From Crocinitomix sp. (GTDB taxonomy: Bacteria > Bacteroidota > Bacteroidia > Flavobacteriales_D > Crocinitomicaceae), in contig WTCE01000019.1 in NCBI GenBank assembly GCA_013138735.1, positions 1 through 64,000 on the forward strand: 64,000 nt of DNA, given 5' to 3'. This document shows, one piece after another, positions 27,359-36,962 of the stretch. The notes below the pieces were generated by a model. That model had not been told where the DNA came from. It saw nothing but the letters and a program-made list of their open reading frames with translations, and ran no database searches. The position numbers and the translations under genes were made by a program. The number at the start of each line of letters is the position of its first letter. Position 1 is the stretch's first letter.

Positions 27359-27934
27359 ATGCCTAAGTACTTCGCACACGAAACTGCCGTAATAGATGAA
27401 GGATGCACTATTGGTGATAATACCAAAATTTGGCATTTCTCTCATATTATGCCAGATTGTATTATTGGCGAGGGCTGTAACATAGGCCAAAACGTTGTAG
27501 TATCGCCAAAAGTAATACTTGGAAACAACGTTAAAATTCAGAATAATGTCTCCATATATACAGGTGTAATTTGCGAAGATGATGTCTTTTTAGGACCGTC
27601 AATGGTGTTCACAAATGTGATGAATCCAAGAAGTTCTGTCAATAGACGTAACCAATATCTCGAAACTCTCGTTAAAAAAGGAGCCTCGATTGGGGCAAAT
27701 GCCACTATAGTTTGTGGTAATCCGATAGGAGAGTATGCTTTTATTGGTGCAGGAGCGGTTATTACTAAAGAAGTTTTGCCGTATGCATTACTTGTTGGAA
27801 ACCCTGCAAAGCAGATTGGGTGGATGAGTACACACGGTCACCGATTAGAATTTAATGCCGAAGGAATAGCTATTTGTTCTGAAAGCAAGGAAGAATATAA
27901 GTTAGACAATAATAAAGTAACAAGAATAAAATGA
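27359..27934 (+). CDS. Left-handed beta-helix N-acetyltransferase, WbpD/WlbB-like
   Basis: A hexapeptide-repeat acyltransferase of 191 residues. The repeats run through most of the protein (CTIGDNTKIWHFSHI, CNIGQNVVVSPKVILGNN), then GPSMVFTNVMNPRS, GASIGANATIVCG, GEYAFIGAGAVITKEV and VGNPAKQIGWMSTHG. The last segments are nearly diagnostic of WbpD/WlbB, which acetylates the C3 amine of UDP-GlcNAc3NA. The gene overlaps the next by 4 bp. With its neighbours it would make UDP-2,3-diacetamido-2,3-dideoxy-glucuronate. Confidence 0.92.
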   Translation: MPKYFAHETAVIDEGCTIGDNTKIWHFSHIMPDCIIGEGCNIGQNVVVSPKVILGNNVKIQNNVSIYTGVICEDDVFLGPSMVFTNVMNPRSSVNRRNQYLETLVKKGASIGANATIVCGNPIGEYAFIGAGAVITKEVLPYALLVGNPAKQIGWMSTHGHRLEFNAEGIAICSESKEEYKLDNNKVTRIK

Positions 27935-28971
27935 TCAAAGAAGATCAAAAAGTAAGATTTGCAGTTGTAGGCTGCGGACACATAGGAAAACGCCACGCAA
28001 CAATGGTTCAGCGGAATGATGAAGCCGAGCTTATTGCTATGGTAGATGTCAGACCTAAGTCTGAATGCGGAATGGAAAACTTTGAAGGCGTTCCGTTTTT
28101 TAATTCTATAGAAGAATTATTAGCAAGCGACTTAGAATATGATGTCGTAAATATTTGCACGCCAAATGGACTACATTCTGACCAGGCTAAAATGGCCATT
28201 GAAAATGGGAACCACGTAGTTTGTGAAAAACCAATGGGCTTGTCTAAAGACGGTTGCGAAAGTGTGATTTACCATGCCTTGCAACATTCACAGCAAGTGT
28301 TTGGTGTAATGCAAAACCGCTATTCTCCCCCATCCGTTTGGATAAAGGATGTGATCGAAAGAAAACTTTTGGGAGAAATTTTTATGGTACAATTAAACTG
28401 TTATTGGAACCGTGATGATCGCTATTATAAAAAAGGCGGTTGGAAAGGAACCAAAGAACTTGACGGCGGTACTTTATTTACGCAATTCTCTCACTTTATC
28501 GATATCATGTATTGGCTTTTTGGAGACATTGACAACATCCAAGGAAAATTTGCAGATTTCACCCACGAACATTCAACCGATTTTGAAGATTCAGGCTTTG
28601 TAAGCTTTGATTTTATTAAAGGAGGAATGGGTTCATTGAATTACTCTACCGCAATTTGGGACACTAACCTTGAAAGCTCCATGACAATTATTGGAAGCAA
28701 AGGAAGTGTGAAAATTGGTGGACAATACATGAATGTGATTGAGAAATGTCATATAGAAAATTATGAAATGCCAGAATTACCCCCTTCCAACCCAGCCAAC
28801 GATTATGGCACTTACAAGGGATCTGCAGCAAATCATCATTATATAATAGAGAACGTAGTAGACGCGCTTAAAAGAAGAAAAAAACCAACAACTAATGCCT
28901 TAGAAGGGTTGAAAGTAGTTGAAATAATTGAGCGAATTTATTCCGTTAGAAACAAACAAGAAATTAAATAA
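27931..28971 (+). CDS. Gfo/Idh/MocA oxidoreductase, WbpB/WlbA-like
   Basis: A 346-residue NAD(P)-dependent sugar oxidoreductase: FAVVGCGHIGKRHA at the N-terminus, VNICTPNGLHSDQA, the EKPMG motif at about residue 98 with the catalytic lysine, and a C-terminal beta-sheet domain with GGTLFTQFSHFIDIM. By context it should oxidise C3 of UDP-GlcNAcA to give the substrate of the WbpE-like aminotransferase. Sequence is not close enough for me to separate WbpB from other Gfo/Idh enzymes; the surrounding genes decide. Confidence 0.87.
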   Translation: MIKEDQKVRFAVVGCGHIGKRHATMVQRNDEAELIAMVDVRPKSECGMENFEGVPFFNSIEELLASDLEYDVVNICTPNGLHSDQAKMAIENGNHVVCEKPMGLSKDGCESVIYHALQHSQQVFGVMQNRYSPPSVWIKDVIERKLLGEIFMVQLNCYWNRDDRYYKKGGWKGTKELDGGTLFTQFSHFIDIMYWLFGDIDNIQGKFADFTHEHSTDFEDSGFVSFDFIKGGMGSLNYSTAIWDTNLESSMTIIGSKGSVKIGGQYMNVIEKCHIENYEMPELPPSNPANDYGTYKGSAANHHYIIENVVDALKRRKKPTTNALEGLKVVEIIERIYSVRNKQEIK

Positions 28972-28981
28972 AACGTAAAAA

Positions 28982-30286
28982 ATGAGTAGTAATATTTACG
29001 AAAAATTAATTAACAAAGAAACGAAACTTGCCGTTATTGGTTTGGGTTATGTAGGTTTACCTATTGCGCTTGAATTTGCACGAAAAATTGATGTTATTGG
29101 GTTTGACATCAACGAGAAACGTGTTGAAATGATGAAAAACAAAGTTGATCCAAGTGACGAATTAGAAGCATCTGATTTTGAAAGATGCAGCATTGATTTT
29201 ACAGCTAAAATTGAAGATTTAAAAGAAGCCACGTTCTTTATCGTAGCCGTACCTACGCCAATTGACTCTGGTAGAATGCCAGACTTATCTCCATTACTTG
29301 GAGCGAGTAAAACGGTTGGTACTGCGCTAAAAAAAGGAGATTATGTGGTTTACGAATCAACAGTATATCCTGGATGTACAGAAGAAGATTGTATTCCAGT
29401 TTTAGAAGCAGTTTCTGGATTAAAATTCATGGATGATTTTAAAGTAGGTTATTCACCTGAGCGAATTAATCCAGGTGATAAAGTACATACACTTTCATCT
29501 ATCATTAAAGTGTCTTCGGGCTGTGATCCTGAATCTGCAGAACATATTGCTAAAACGTACGAATTAGTTGTTGAAGCTGGTGTGCACCGCGCTGCATCTA
29601 TTAAAGTGGCTGAGGCTGCAAAAATTATAGAAAACACACAACGTGATGTAAATATTGCCTTGATCAACGAACTTTCAATCATCTTTAACAGATTAGGAAT
29701 TAATACCTATGACGTTTTAGAAGCCGCGGGAACTAAATGGAATTTCTTGAACTTCAAACCCGGTTTGGTTGGTGGACATTGTATTGGCGTAGACCCTTAT
29801 TATTTGACGCATAAAGCAAAACAATTAGGATATCACGCAAAAATCATTAACTCTGGTCGTTATGTCAACGATTCTATGGGATTCTATGTAGGTAAACAAA
29901 CGGTTAAAAAAATGATCGGGCATGGTAAAAACCCAATGGAATCTAAAGTTTTAATTATGGGTGCCACGTTTAAAGAAGACGTGAGCGATATCCGTAATTC
30001 AAAAATTGAAGATGTAATTAAAGAATTACAATCATTTGCCTGTAAGGTTGATGTAATCGATCCGCATGCAGATTCTGATGAATTACGTAATGAGTACGGA
30101 TTTGGTTTAAAAGCTGACCCTACAAATGATTATGACGCTATTATAGTTGCAGTAAACCATAAAGAATACTGCAATTTTACCGAAGAAGATTTTAAAGGAA
30201 TGCTCAAAGATGATCAAGGAATTATAGTTGACTTGAAAGGAATTTATAGAGATAAGATTAAGACAATTGATTATTGGAGTCTTTAA
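28982..30286 (+). CDS. UDP-N-acetylhexosamine 6-dehydrogenase (WbpA/WbpO/TviB-like)
   Basis: A 434-residue nucleotide-sugar dehydrogenase distinct from the Ugd at 25038. Motifs: GLGYVGLPIALEFARK, VVYESTVYPGCTEEDC, YSPERINPGDKVHT, KWNFLNFKPGLVGGHCIGVDPYYLT in pieces with the catalytic cysteine in GGHCIGVD, and GATFKEDVSDIRNSK. This pattern belongs to the branch acting on UDP-GlcNAc/GalNAc. It supplies UDP-GlcNAcA to the WbpB/E/D-like enzymes upstream. It ends the continuous enzyme run; a 187-bp gap and a nuclease-like gene follow. Confidence 0.92.
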   Translation: MSSNIYEKLINKETKLAVIGLGYVGLPIALEFARKIDVIGFDINEKRVEMMKNKVDPSDELEASDFERCSIDFTAKIEDLKEATFFIVAVPTPIDSGRMPDLSPLLGASKTVGTALKKGDYVVYESTVYPGCTEEDCIPVLEAVSGLKFMDDFKVGYSPERINPGDKVHTLSSIIKVSSGCDPESAEHIAKTYELVVEAGVHRAASIKVAEAAKIIENTQRDVNIALINELSIIFNRLGINTYDVLEAAGTKWNFLNFKPGLVGGHCIGVDPYYLTHKAKQLGYHAKIINSGRYVNDSMGFYVGKQTVKKMIGHGKNPMESKVLIMGATFKEDVSDIRNSKIEDVIKELQSFACKVDVIDPHADSDELRNEYGFGLKADPTNDYDAIIVAVNHKEYCNFTEEDFKGMLKDDQGIIVDLKGIYRDKIKTIDYWSL

Positions 30287-30473
30287 AGGGGTAAAGATAA
30301 AAAATGTATATTTAATCGAAGCCAAGATAATTCAAGGTTTAAATTCTGAGCAAGTAATGTATTGGTTGACGAGAAATAACTAGACGTAAAAAATATTTTA
30401 TGATTTTGATGTGATTATAATGCTTGAACTTTATGAATAAAATGTATATTTATTAAACACAACCTTTCAATTT

Positions 30474-32267
30474 ATGAAATTTACATTTACTCCTGAGCAC
30501 ATAGTCCTTAATGATCTTTTAGGCCGCGATATAAGATATATCATCCCAAATTATCAAAGGCCCTATTCATGGGACTGCACAGGCAAGAGCGAACGAAATA
30601 ATCAAGTAAACATAATGTGGGACGATTTATTCACATTCTTTAATGGTGAGGAAAAAGGTGAATACTTTTTTGGTTCAATGGTGCTAATTGATAAAGCTGA
30701 AAGAGAGTTTGAAGTTATTGATGGCCAACAGAGGCTTACAACCTTAATACTGCTATTTGTAGGTGTTAAATGTTTCCTAAACGGCCTAGGTAAAGAAAAT
30801 TATCCCAAAGAAAAAAAAGAGGAAGTAAAACTCTTTATTGGAAAAGCTGCTGAAGCAGTTGATGATATCATCTATAATAAGTCTACTTTAGGTTTAGATA
30901 TAGAAAAAAAAGTCCGAATCGAAAAAAGTGCTGAATTTAATTACGATCAAATTCTTGAAGCAGCATTGAAATGCAAAGAAGGTTTTGTAGATGAAAAGTT
31001 AACTAACGAGCAAAGAAGAATTGCGAAACGTTATTTTGTTAACCGAAATTATTTTACTGACAAATTAAAAGAAGAGTTTTTAGTCTCTGATATTTTTGAT
31101 GAATCATGTGCTAAAAGATTAGATGCTTTTACCAAATTTTTACAAAATAGATTGTCAATAGTAAGGATCAAAACGCCAAATTTCGAATGTGCTTATCAAA
31201 TCTTTGAAATTTTAAACAACAGAGGGCTTCCACTCTCAAATAAAGATTTATTCAGAAATTTCATAATTAAAGAATTTACTGAACTAAAAAACAATGATGA
31301 AGACACATTTGCTGATTTAAAACCAGTCGACAAATGGAATAATTTAGACACTAATTACACACTTACCTCTGACTTTATAGGAAGATGGGTAGAAAGTCGT
31401 AAAGGAGCACAACAAAAATATTCAGCTTTTAATGACCTTAAACAACATTATGAAACGTATCATGACGAAATAAGAATTAAAAAAATTGAAAAATTTTACG
31501 CTGACATTGAAGTAGATTTAAAGAGCTATTCGCTGATCGTTAGTGATGGCTTTACCAACTCAAAGATTGGGAATAAAATTAAGTTCCTTAATATTACCGG
31601 AAACTTAAGGTATACTCAAAATCTTCTTATTGCACTTTTTCGAAATTTGAATTACGCAGGAGGTGACGATACTAATGTTCTTGATTTTGTTACAACGTAT
31701 GAAAAATACGTCTTAAACATTTTATTGTCCCCATCTAAACGTTTTTCAAACTCCCCTATATATGATGCGATACAAGCGTTGAACAGAGGTAATTATGATG
31801 CAGCAAAAATTTACTTTGAATTAACCTCTGAAAGCGTTGCCAATTTAAAAGACTATATTTCGGGTCAACATAAGGATAATTATATTGCAAAATTACTTAT
31901 TTCGAAATACATTTGGTATCAGGAAACTGAATCGGATGATGTGGTGGATCAAACACTCAATTTTGATTCAGCAACATTGGAACATATTATACCCCAAACA
32001 CCTGATACAAACACCAATTGGACTAAAAATTTTAATCGCCCTTTCTTGAGTGAAATGACTTACAAGCTTGGAAACATGACCCTACTCACTAAACGTATGA
32101 ATTCTGCAGCTCGAAATTTTGATTTCTCAATCAAAAAACAGAAATACCAACGTACTTTACTTCCTCTCACGCAAGAGTTAGTAAATACAGACTCTATTGA
32201 TTCGTCTTTTTTCGAATCTCGACAAGAAAGAATTGTTGACGGTATAATTAAGGATTTGTGTCTGTAA
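30474..32267 (+). CDS. DUF262-DUF1524 protein (GmrSD-like type IV restriction nuclease)
   Basis: A 597-residue protein. The N-terminal DUF262 domain has IPNYQRPYSWD and the nucleotide-binding EVIDGQQRLTTL (DGQQR at 83-87), the ParB/GmrS-type motif. Around residue 236-260 is FEILNNRGLPLSNKDLFRN, a second conserved DUF262 stretch. The C-terminus is DUF1524, an HNH-type nuclease, with LEHIIPQ (H504) and YKLGNMTLLTKRMNSAARN. Single-chain DUF262-DUF1524 proteins of this kind resemble GmrSD, which cuts glucosylated hydroxymethylcytosine phage DNA. Both active motifs are intact. It is embedded among sugar genes and its last 10 bp overlap the GTG start of rfbB, so it may be a defence gene inserted into the operon. 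Confidence 0.88.
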   Translation: MKFTFTPEHIVLNDLLGRDIRYIIPNYQRPYSWDCTGKSERNNQVNIMWDDLFTFFNGEEKGEYFFGSMVLIDKAEREFEVIDGQQRLTTLILLFVGVKCFLNGLGKENYPKEKKEEVKLFIGKAAEAVDDIIYNKSTLGLDIEKKVRIEKSAEFNYDQILEAALKCKEGFVDEKLTNEQRRIAKRYFVNRNYFTDKLKEEFLVSDIFDESCAKRLDAFTKFLQNRLSIVRIKTPNFECAYQIFEILNNRGLPLSNKDLFRNFIIKEFTELKNNDEDTFADLKPVDKWNNLDTNYTLTSDFIGRWVESRKGAQQKYSAFNDLKQHYETYHDEIRIKKIEKFYADIEVDLKSYSLIVSDGFTNSKIGNKIKFLNITGNLRYTQNLLIALFRNLNYAGGDDTNVLDFVTTYEKYVLNILLSPSKRFSNSPIYDAIQALNRGNYDAAKIYFELTSESVANLKDYISGQHKDNYIAKLLISKYIWYQETESDDVVDQTLNFDSATLEHIIPQTPDTNTNWTKNFNRPFLSEMTYKLGNMTLLTKRMNSAARNFDFSIKKQKYQRTLLPLTQELVNTDSIDSSFFESRQERIVDGIIKDLCL

Positions 32268-33316
32268 AAAAAAACATTCTCATAACAGGTGGAGCCGGAT
32301 TTATTGGTTCACATGTCGTAAGACTGTTCGTAAACGCATATCCAAATTACCACATTATAAATTTGGATAGTTTAACCTACGCAGGGAATCTTGAGAATAT
32401 AAAAGACATTGAAAACGCTGAAAATTATTCGTTCGTAAAATGCGACATACGAGATTCAGCTGCGCTTGAAGCCATTTTTCTAAAAGAAGGAATAACGGAC
32501 ATTATTCATTTGGCGGCAGAGTCGCATGTGGATCGGTCTATCACAGGTCCAATGGATTTTATTACCACTAACATTGTTGGCACGGCTAATTTACTAGACT
32601 TAGCTCGAGCACATTGGAAAAAAGAAAACGATCACGTATTTTATCATATTTCAACAGATGAAGTTTACGGTTCTTTAGGTGCAGAAGGGTTTTTTACTGA
32701 AACAACCGCTTACGATCCAAAGAGTCCCTACTCCGCGTCAAAGGCGAGTTCTGATCATTTGGTCAATGCTTACGCACATACTTACGGAATTCCAGTAAAA
32801 ATGTCCAACTGTTCGAACAATTATGGTTCGCATCAATTTCCTGAAAAGTTAATCCCCTTAATGATTAATAATATTCGTAATATGAAACCTTTGCCAATTT
32901 ATGGAACAGGTGAAAACGTGCGAGACTGGCTCTGGGTAGAAGATCACGCAAAAGCTATTGACATTATTTTTCATAAAGGTGAGGTTGGTGAAACCTATAA
33001 TATTGGTGGATGGAATGAGTGGACAAATATTGATTTAGTCCGTCGTTTGTGCCAAATTATGGATGAGAAATTGAAGCGTAAAAAAGGCACTTCTGAACAA
33101 CTCATTACGTTTGTAACGGATAGAGCTGGACATGATGCGCGCTATGCAATTGATGCGTCTAAAATTAAATCGGATTTAGGATGGGAACCTTCTCTTCAAT
33201 TTGAAGAAGGTTTAGAAAAAACGGTTGATTGGTATTTAGACAATGAGTCGTGGATAGACGCGATTACTTCAGGATCGTATACGGATTATTATCTGCAGCA
33301 CTATTCTGAGGAATAG
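32258..33316 (+). CDS. rfbB: dTDP-glucose 4,6-dehydratase
   Basis: A 352-residue extended SDR enzyme that makes dTDP-4-keto-6-deoxyglucose. Motifs: GGAGFIGSHVVRLF, HLAAESHVDRSI, STDEVYGSLG with the catalytic Asp-Glu, YSASKASSDHLV with the Tyr-x3-Lys, and NCSNNYG-QFPEKLIPL. The start is the GTG at 32258, 10 bp inside the DUF262 gene; no ATG is available before the GGAGFIG motif. No rfbA, rfbC or rfbD is in the window, so these must lie elsewhere. The 3' end overlaps the convergent gene by 53 bp. Confidence 0.94.
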   Translation: MSVKKNILITGGAGFIGSHVVRLFVNAYPNYHIINLDSLTYAGNLENIKDIENAENYSFVKCDIRDSAALEAIFLKEGITDIIHLAAESHVDRSITGPMDFITTNIVGTANLLDLARAHWKKENDHVFYHISTDEVYGSLGAEGFFTETTAYDPKSPYSASKASSDHLVNAYAHTYGIPVKMSNCSNNYGSHQFPEKLIPLMINNIRNMKPLPIYGTGENVRDWLWVEDHAKAIDIIFHKGEVGETYNIGGWNEWTNIDLVRRLCQIMDEKLKRKKGTSEQLITFVTDRAGHDARYAIDASKIKSDLGWEPSLQFEEGLEKTVDWYLDNESWIDAITSGSYTDYYLQHYSEE

Positions 33317-34058
33317 GTCTTTGCTTTTTAACTTTTTGCGTTTGCTTACCTCCCAAAATTATCATCACTAATGCCTTTGGAGTTCTTCGTTTCCTAACTG
33401 AACGTGCATCTAATCGCATTGCCAATCCAATATGAGTAAAGTTTTTAGATTGCAAATCTTGCCCTCCCATTGCCCTTTTTAATTTTTTTAGAAAACTTTG
33501 CGCAAAGGCCTGCTCATCTAATTTAGCCACTGGGATTGGTTCAACATAGTTTTCGTTGTCAGGGTTTCTTGTAGTTGGTGTGTTCCCTTTATACAGTTGC
33601 AATTCACTGTCAAAGTTTCTGCGATCGAAATAAAAATATTCTCTTGAACCTAAATCTATCAATGAAACACTAAAAGTAAAGACCCGAAAAACCTTATTAA
33701 CACCTTGCATTCTGCGAATACCAATTTCCGTGTAGCGGTATATCCTATCTCGAAATTTATTACTACCACAATATTTTTTGGTAAATGTTTCCATCCCGGC
33801 CAAACACATACGATTGTAGGCAGAGTCTTGAATGAATAAGCTTCTATTTCTAACACTGCGCACTTTATTCAATTCGTCCAAAATAGCGCCTTCATAATTC
33901 TGATCATCAAAATTCAAGACATCCAATTTCGCTCCACTTGCACCCCATTCTTCGGCAAACTTGACCGTAGAAGTATCAATGGCTTCATAAAAACGTTTGT
34001 TCTGGTCGAAACTAATCAACGGAATTAATAATAGCGATATGAATAGGATTCGGATCAC
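33264..34058 (-). CDS. Secreted protein of unknown function (possible CAP-like domain)
   Basis: A 264-residue protein with an N-terminal hydrophobic signal (ILFISLLLIPLISF). The middle (LDELNKVRSVRNRSLFIQD, then AYNRMCLAGMETF) and the end (THIGLAMRLDARSV ... LVMIILGG) are faintly like the first helix and last strand of CAP/SCP domains, but I cannot confirm this. The C-terminus is basic. It follows the LRR gene with a 4-bp ATGA overlap, so the two are co-translated. It ends 53 bp inside the convergent rfbB gene, on the opposite strand. Confidence 0.7.
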   Translation of the reverse strand: MIRILFISLLLIPLISFDQNKRFYEAIDTSTVKFAEEWGASGAKLDVLNFDDQNYEGAILDELNKVRSVRNRSLFIQDSAYNRMCLAGMETFTKKYCGSNKFRDRIYRYTEIGIRRMQGVNKVFRVFTFSVSLIDLGSREYFYFDRRNFDSELQLYKGNTPTTRNPDNENYVEPIPVAKLDEQAFAQSFLKKLKRAMGGQDLQSKNFTHIGLAMRLDARSVRKRRTPKALVMIILGGKQTQKVKKQRPIPQNSAADNNPYTILK

Positions 34059-36664
34059 TGTCGCAAATCATTGATAAAGTCGGCGCGAGTTGTACTTTCA
34101 AGGTCTGTCATTTGCAATTGAAGCGTCTCTCTTCGATTGATAAACTTATTCTTCCATGTATGATACACGCCAACAATTGCTCCTGCAAAGAATATAACTA
34201 TTGCATTTCTCCCACCTTGATTGAAAAAAACGTCCTTGCGATCTCCGTAACTTACAACACTATTAAAATCATAATCAATCACCATTATTCGTTCAATATT
34301 TTCTTTAATTTCCTCACCATTATCTGCAACAAAATCTCTCGGCATCATTGCGGGTCGTGGAATTGAGAATACATGGTCTAAATTAGTCTGTCCTAATGCG
34401 AATAATGCAAAATTCCGGATAAAATTACTCTTTTGTCTGTCCACCTGTTGGACACTAAAGGACTGACGCCCGCTCATTTCTAGTTGACGTGCCGTCTCCA
34501 TGTCTCGCGCTCTATTTTTAATGTTATCCTCTTGTTTTCTTAAAACTACATTCAATTCGCGATTCAATTTATTAAATTCTTTAGCCCGTTTTCTTTCAAT
34601 GCGATTATACTTCGTAAAGTATTTCGCCCATGTTTTCATGCGTGACTTGGGGTTCGTATAATTCGATTGCAAAACAACAGGAATAGATACCAATGAATCT
34701 TTGTAGAAAAAATTCAGCTTGATTCTATCATTTTCCTCATCAACTTTAAGTGAAAGATCTTGGATGTAATTAATACCCCATTTGTAATTATTGGGTTTAT
34801 AATAAAATCGCCCTTTATAACGCATACGTCCGTAAGACTTATTAGATTCTCTGCGTACCGTCTTCATCCATTTCTTATAATAATCCATGCTATCTACATC
34901 TCCGTCATATAAAAAAGTTGTACTTGAAATATATGATGCCAAAAGGTCGTTTCGTTTTACGTCAATACTACCTCCTGTATAAACAACGTTTTTGGATTTG
35001 GCCTCTGTAATTAGTTCATCAAACTTAAATTGAAATGTTCTCTGTCTACTATTATTCTTAATAGTTGATGGCACATATCGATTGCGCATTACAATAATGT
35101 CATTTCTTTTAAATTCTAAAAACCGAGCATTAGCAGCAGAATCAATCTGAGACATATCCATTTTGAATGGCTCCTCAATCTCATCTTTTCCGATATAATT
35201 CCATTCCCCATTCTCACCCAAATTATAAACATTCATTTCAGAATCAGCATTTAAGCTTATCATTTCCACAGGTACGTTAGCCGTTGGACTGAGAAAAAGT
35301 TCATTTCCCTCAGTATCATTCGCATTAATTTCAAACATTCCTGCAGATGTAAACGGTTTTGTTACACCATCCTCTTCAAACGTCATTGTAATTCCTGACA
35401 ATAATATTTCTTCAGGTGTAAAAAACTCGCGATATGCCAATTCAACGTCTCCCGTAAATGGCTGACCATCTTCAGTAATAAATGCATTTGCTGGAAAATC
35501 AAAAGTCGTTTTACCCATTTGCACTTGGGCCGCTTCACTCCCATTTATGAGCTTTTTAACGGGTTTTTGGATAAATTTCTCAATTGGCGGTGCTATTCCA
35601 AGATTTTTAACTACTGGTTCTTCTAAAAACAAGGTAATATCTGGTCGCGCTTCTTGCAATTGTTGCACAGATTCATTTTCAATCTTATTATTGCGTGCAT
35701 CAACCCACACTAACTTTTTCATTGCAGCTAAAGCACCAATTTTTGAAATGTTATTATTGCGAATATCAATACTGTCAACGTTTACATTTAAAAACGGTAT
35801 TAACTCGTTTGGTTTAGCATATTGTACAGATAAAAACTCGGGTGAAACATAATCATTTATAACCTCAACGATTTTCTCTGGATTTTTAAAAGTACAATTT
35901 ACAAAGCTTAAGCTTTTAATTTGAGTCGATCCTTCTCTACGGGGGAAATTGATAATCTTAGAGTTTCTAATCTCTAATTTTTCAATATTAAAATCAGTAA
36001 ATTCTTTTGGAAAAAAGGTCACATTACTAATCACTAATTTATCCATTCTTTTAAATACGCTTAGCGAAAACAATAATTCGCTTGTCTTTAATTTTGAATT
36101 TCCTGAAACATCCAACGTTTTCAAACTCCACCATTGATGCACTTGCCAACTGATATCCTCAATTCTATTATTAGACATATTTAAATGTTCTAACTTGGAT
36201 AATTGAACTACTGAATAAGGTAAATTATTTAGAAAATTCCCAGCAATATTCAATGTTTTTAACTTTTTTTGCCTCCCTATTTCATAAGGTAAACTGCCCA
36301 TTTCACAGTTTTCTATATTGAGTTCTTCCAATTGAAATAATGCAATTGCTAACATCTCCTCCATGTCATTATAACTCAACCCTTGATTTCCAGATAAATC
36401 AAGCTTTACAAGCTTATTAAACTCGCCCAATGCGATAGGGATTTTAAAAATACCATTGTCCGATATATTTAAGTATTCCAAATTTTCGCAATCTAAAATT
36501 TCAGTTGGAAAGCTGCTCAAACCTTGATTTGAAAAGTCAATTTCAGTAATATCACTTTCATTTCCTTTAATTTGGGATAGCTCTGTAATTTTTAGAGCAA
36601 ACGAACTTGTAACGCTTATTAAAAGCGTTGTCAATAATAAATAGACTCTCATCATGTTAGGCAT
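34055..36664 (-). CDS. Secreted leucine-rich-repeat protein with a shared ~110-residue beta domain
   Basis: An 869-residue exported protein. After a signal peptide (about 1-23) come LRR units with the Lxx-LxLxxN pattern (LEYLNISDNGIFKIP, LKTLNIAGNFLNNLP, LEHLNMSNNRIED) to about residue 350. A domain follows at roughly 375-495: TTFDFPANAFITEDGQPF, LLSGITMTFEEDG, TSAGMFEINANDTEGNEL and VYNLGENGEWNYIG. The same pattern recurs in the lipoprotein at 48350. The last 300 residues include a basic coiled stretch and one hydrophobic segment (about 825-842). LRRs suggest protein binding. It begins a two-gene operon with the 264-residue protein. Confidence 0.82.
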   Translation of the reverse strand: MPNMMRVYLLLTTLLISVTSSFALKITELSQIKGNESDITEIDFSNQGLSSFPTEILDCENLEYLNISDNGIFKIPIALGEFNKLVKLDLSGNQGLSYNDMEEMLAIALFQLEELNIENCEMGSLPYEIGRQKKLKTLNIAGNFLNNLPYSVVQLSKLEHLNMSNNRIEDISWQVHQWWSLKTLDVSGNSKLKTSELLFSLSVFKRMDKLVISNVTFFPKEFTDFNIEKLEIRNSKIINFPRREGSTQIKSLSFVNCTFKNPEKIVEVINDYVSPEFLSVQYAKPNELIPFLNVNVDSIDIRNNNISKIGALAAMKKLVWVDARNNKIENESVQQLQEARPDITLFLEEPVVKNLGIAPPIEKFIQKPVKKLINGSEAAQVQMGKTTFDFPANAFITEDGQPFTGDVELAYREFFTPEEILLSGITMTFEEDGVTKPFTSAGMFEINANDTEGNELFLSPTANVPVEMISLNADSEMNVYNLGENGEWNYIGKDEIEEPFKMDMSQIDSAANARFLEFKRNDIIVMRNRYVPSTIKNNSRQRTFQFKFDELITEAKSKNVVYTGGSIDVKRNDLLASYISSTTFLYDGDVDSMDYYKKWMKTVRRESNKSYGRMRYKGRFYYKPNNYKWGINYIQDLSLKVDEENDRIKLNFFYKDSLVSIPVVLQSNYTNPKSRMKTWAKYFTKYNRIERKRAKEFNKLNRELNVVLRKQEDNIKNRARDMETARQLEMSGRQSFSVQQVDRQKSNFIRNFALFALGQTNLDHVFSIPRPAMMPRDFVADNGEEIKENIERIMVIDYDFNSVVSYGDRKDVFFNQGGRNAIVIFFAGAIVGVYHTWKNKFINRRETLQLQMTDLESTTRADFINDLRQ

Positions 36665-36912
36665 TTTTTGGTTTCAGTTTAACAGCAACAATCATACCAA
36701 CGAGATTCAATTCTAATTGTATAATGCAAAAACAATTCAAACTCAGGGCACTCCTATACATTAATGTTTAGTTCTTTAAAAGGTAACTATGCGGTAGTAA
36801 AACGATTTAGTAATCCGATAGTTACTCTGGTTTGTGGAAAGGGTGTTGCTATTAACGTTTTTTAATTTGGATTCGTATAAATCTTGGTAATTAAAACTAA
36901 ATGCACAAAAAA

Positions 36913-36937
36913 AGTCCTGATCTAATGGATCAGGACT
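36913..36937 (-). terminator. Rho-independent terminator for the small secreted protein gene
   Basis: Stem AGTCCTGATC / GATCAGGACT (36913-36922 with 36928-36937), loop of 5. On the minus strand the stem is followed by seven T residues, placing it 26 nt after the stop of the gene at 36963-37346. Confidence 0.88.
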
Positions 36938-36962
36938 CAAACTAAATTGACTTTTTTTCGAT

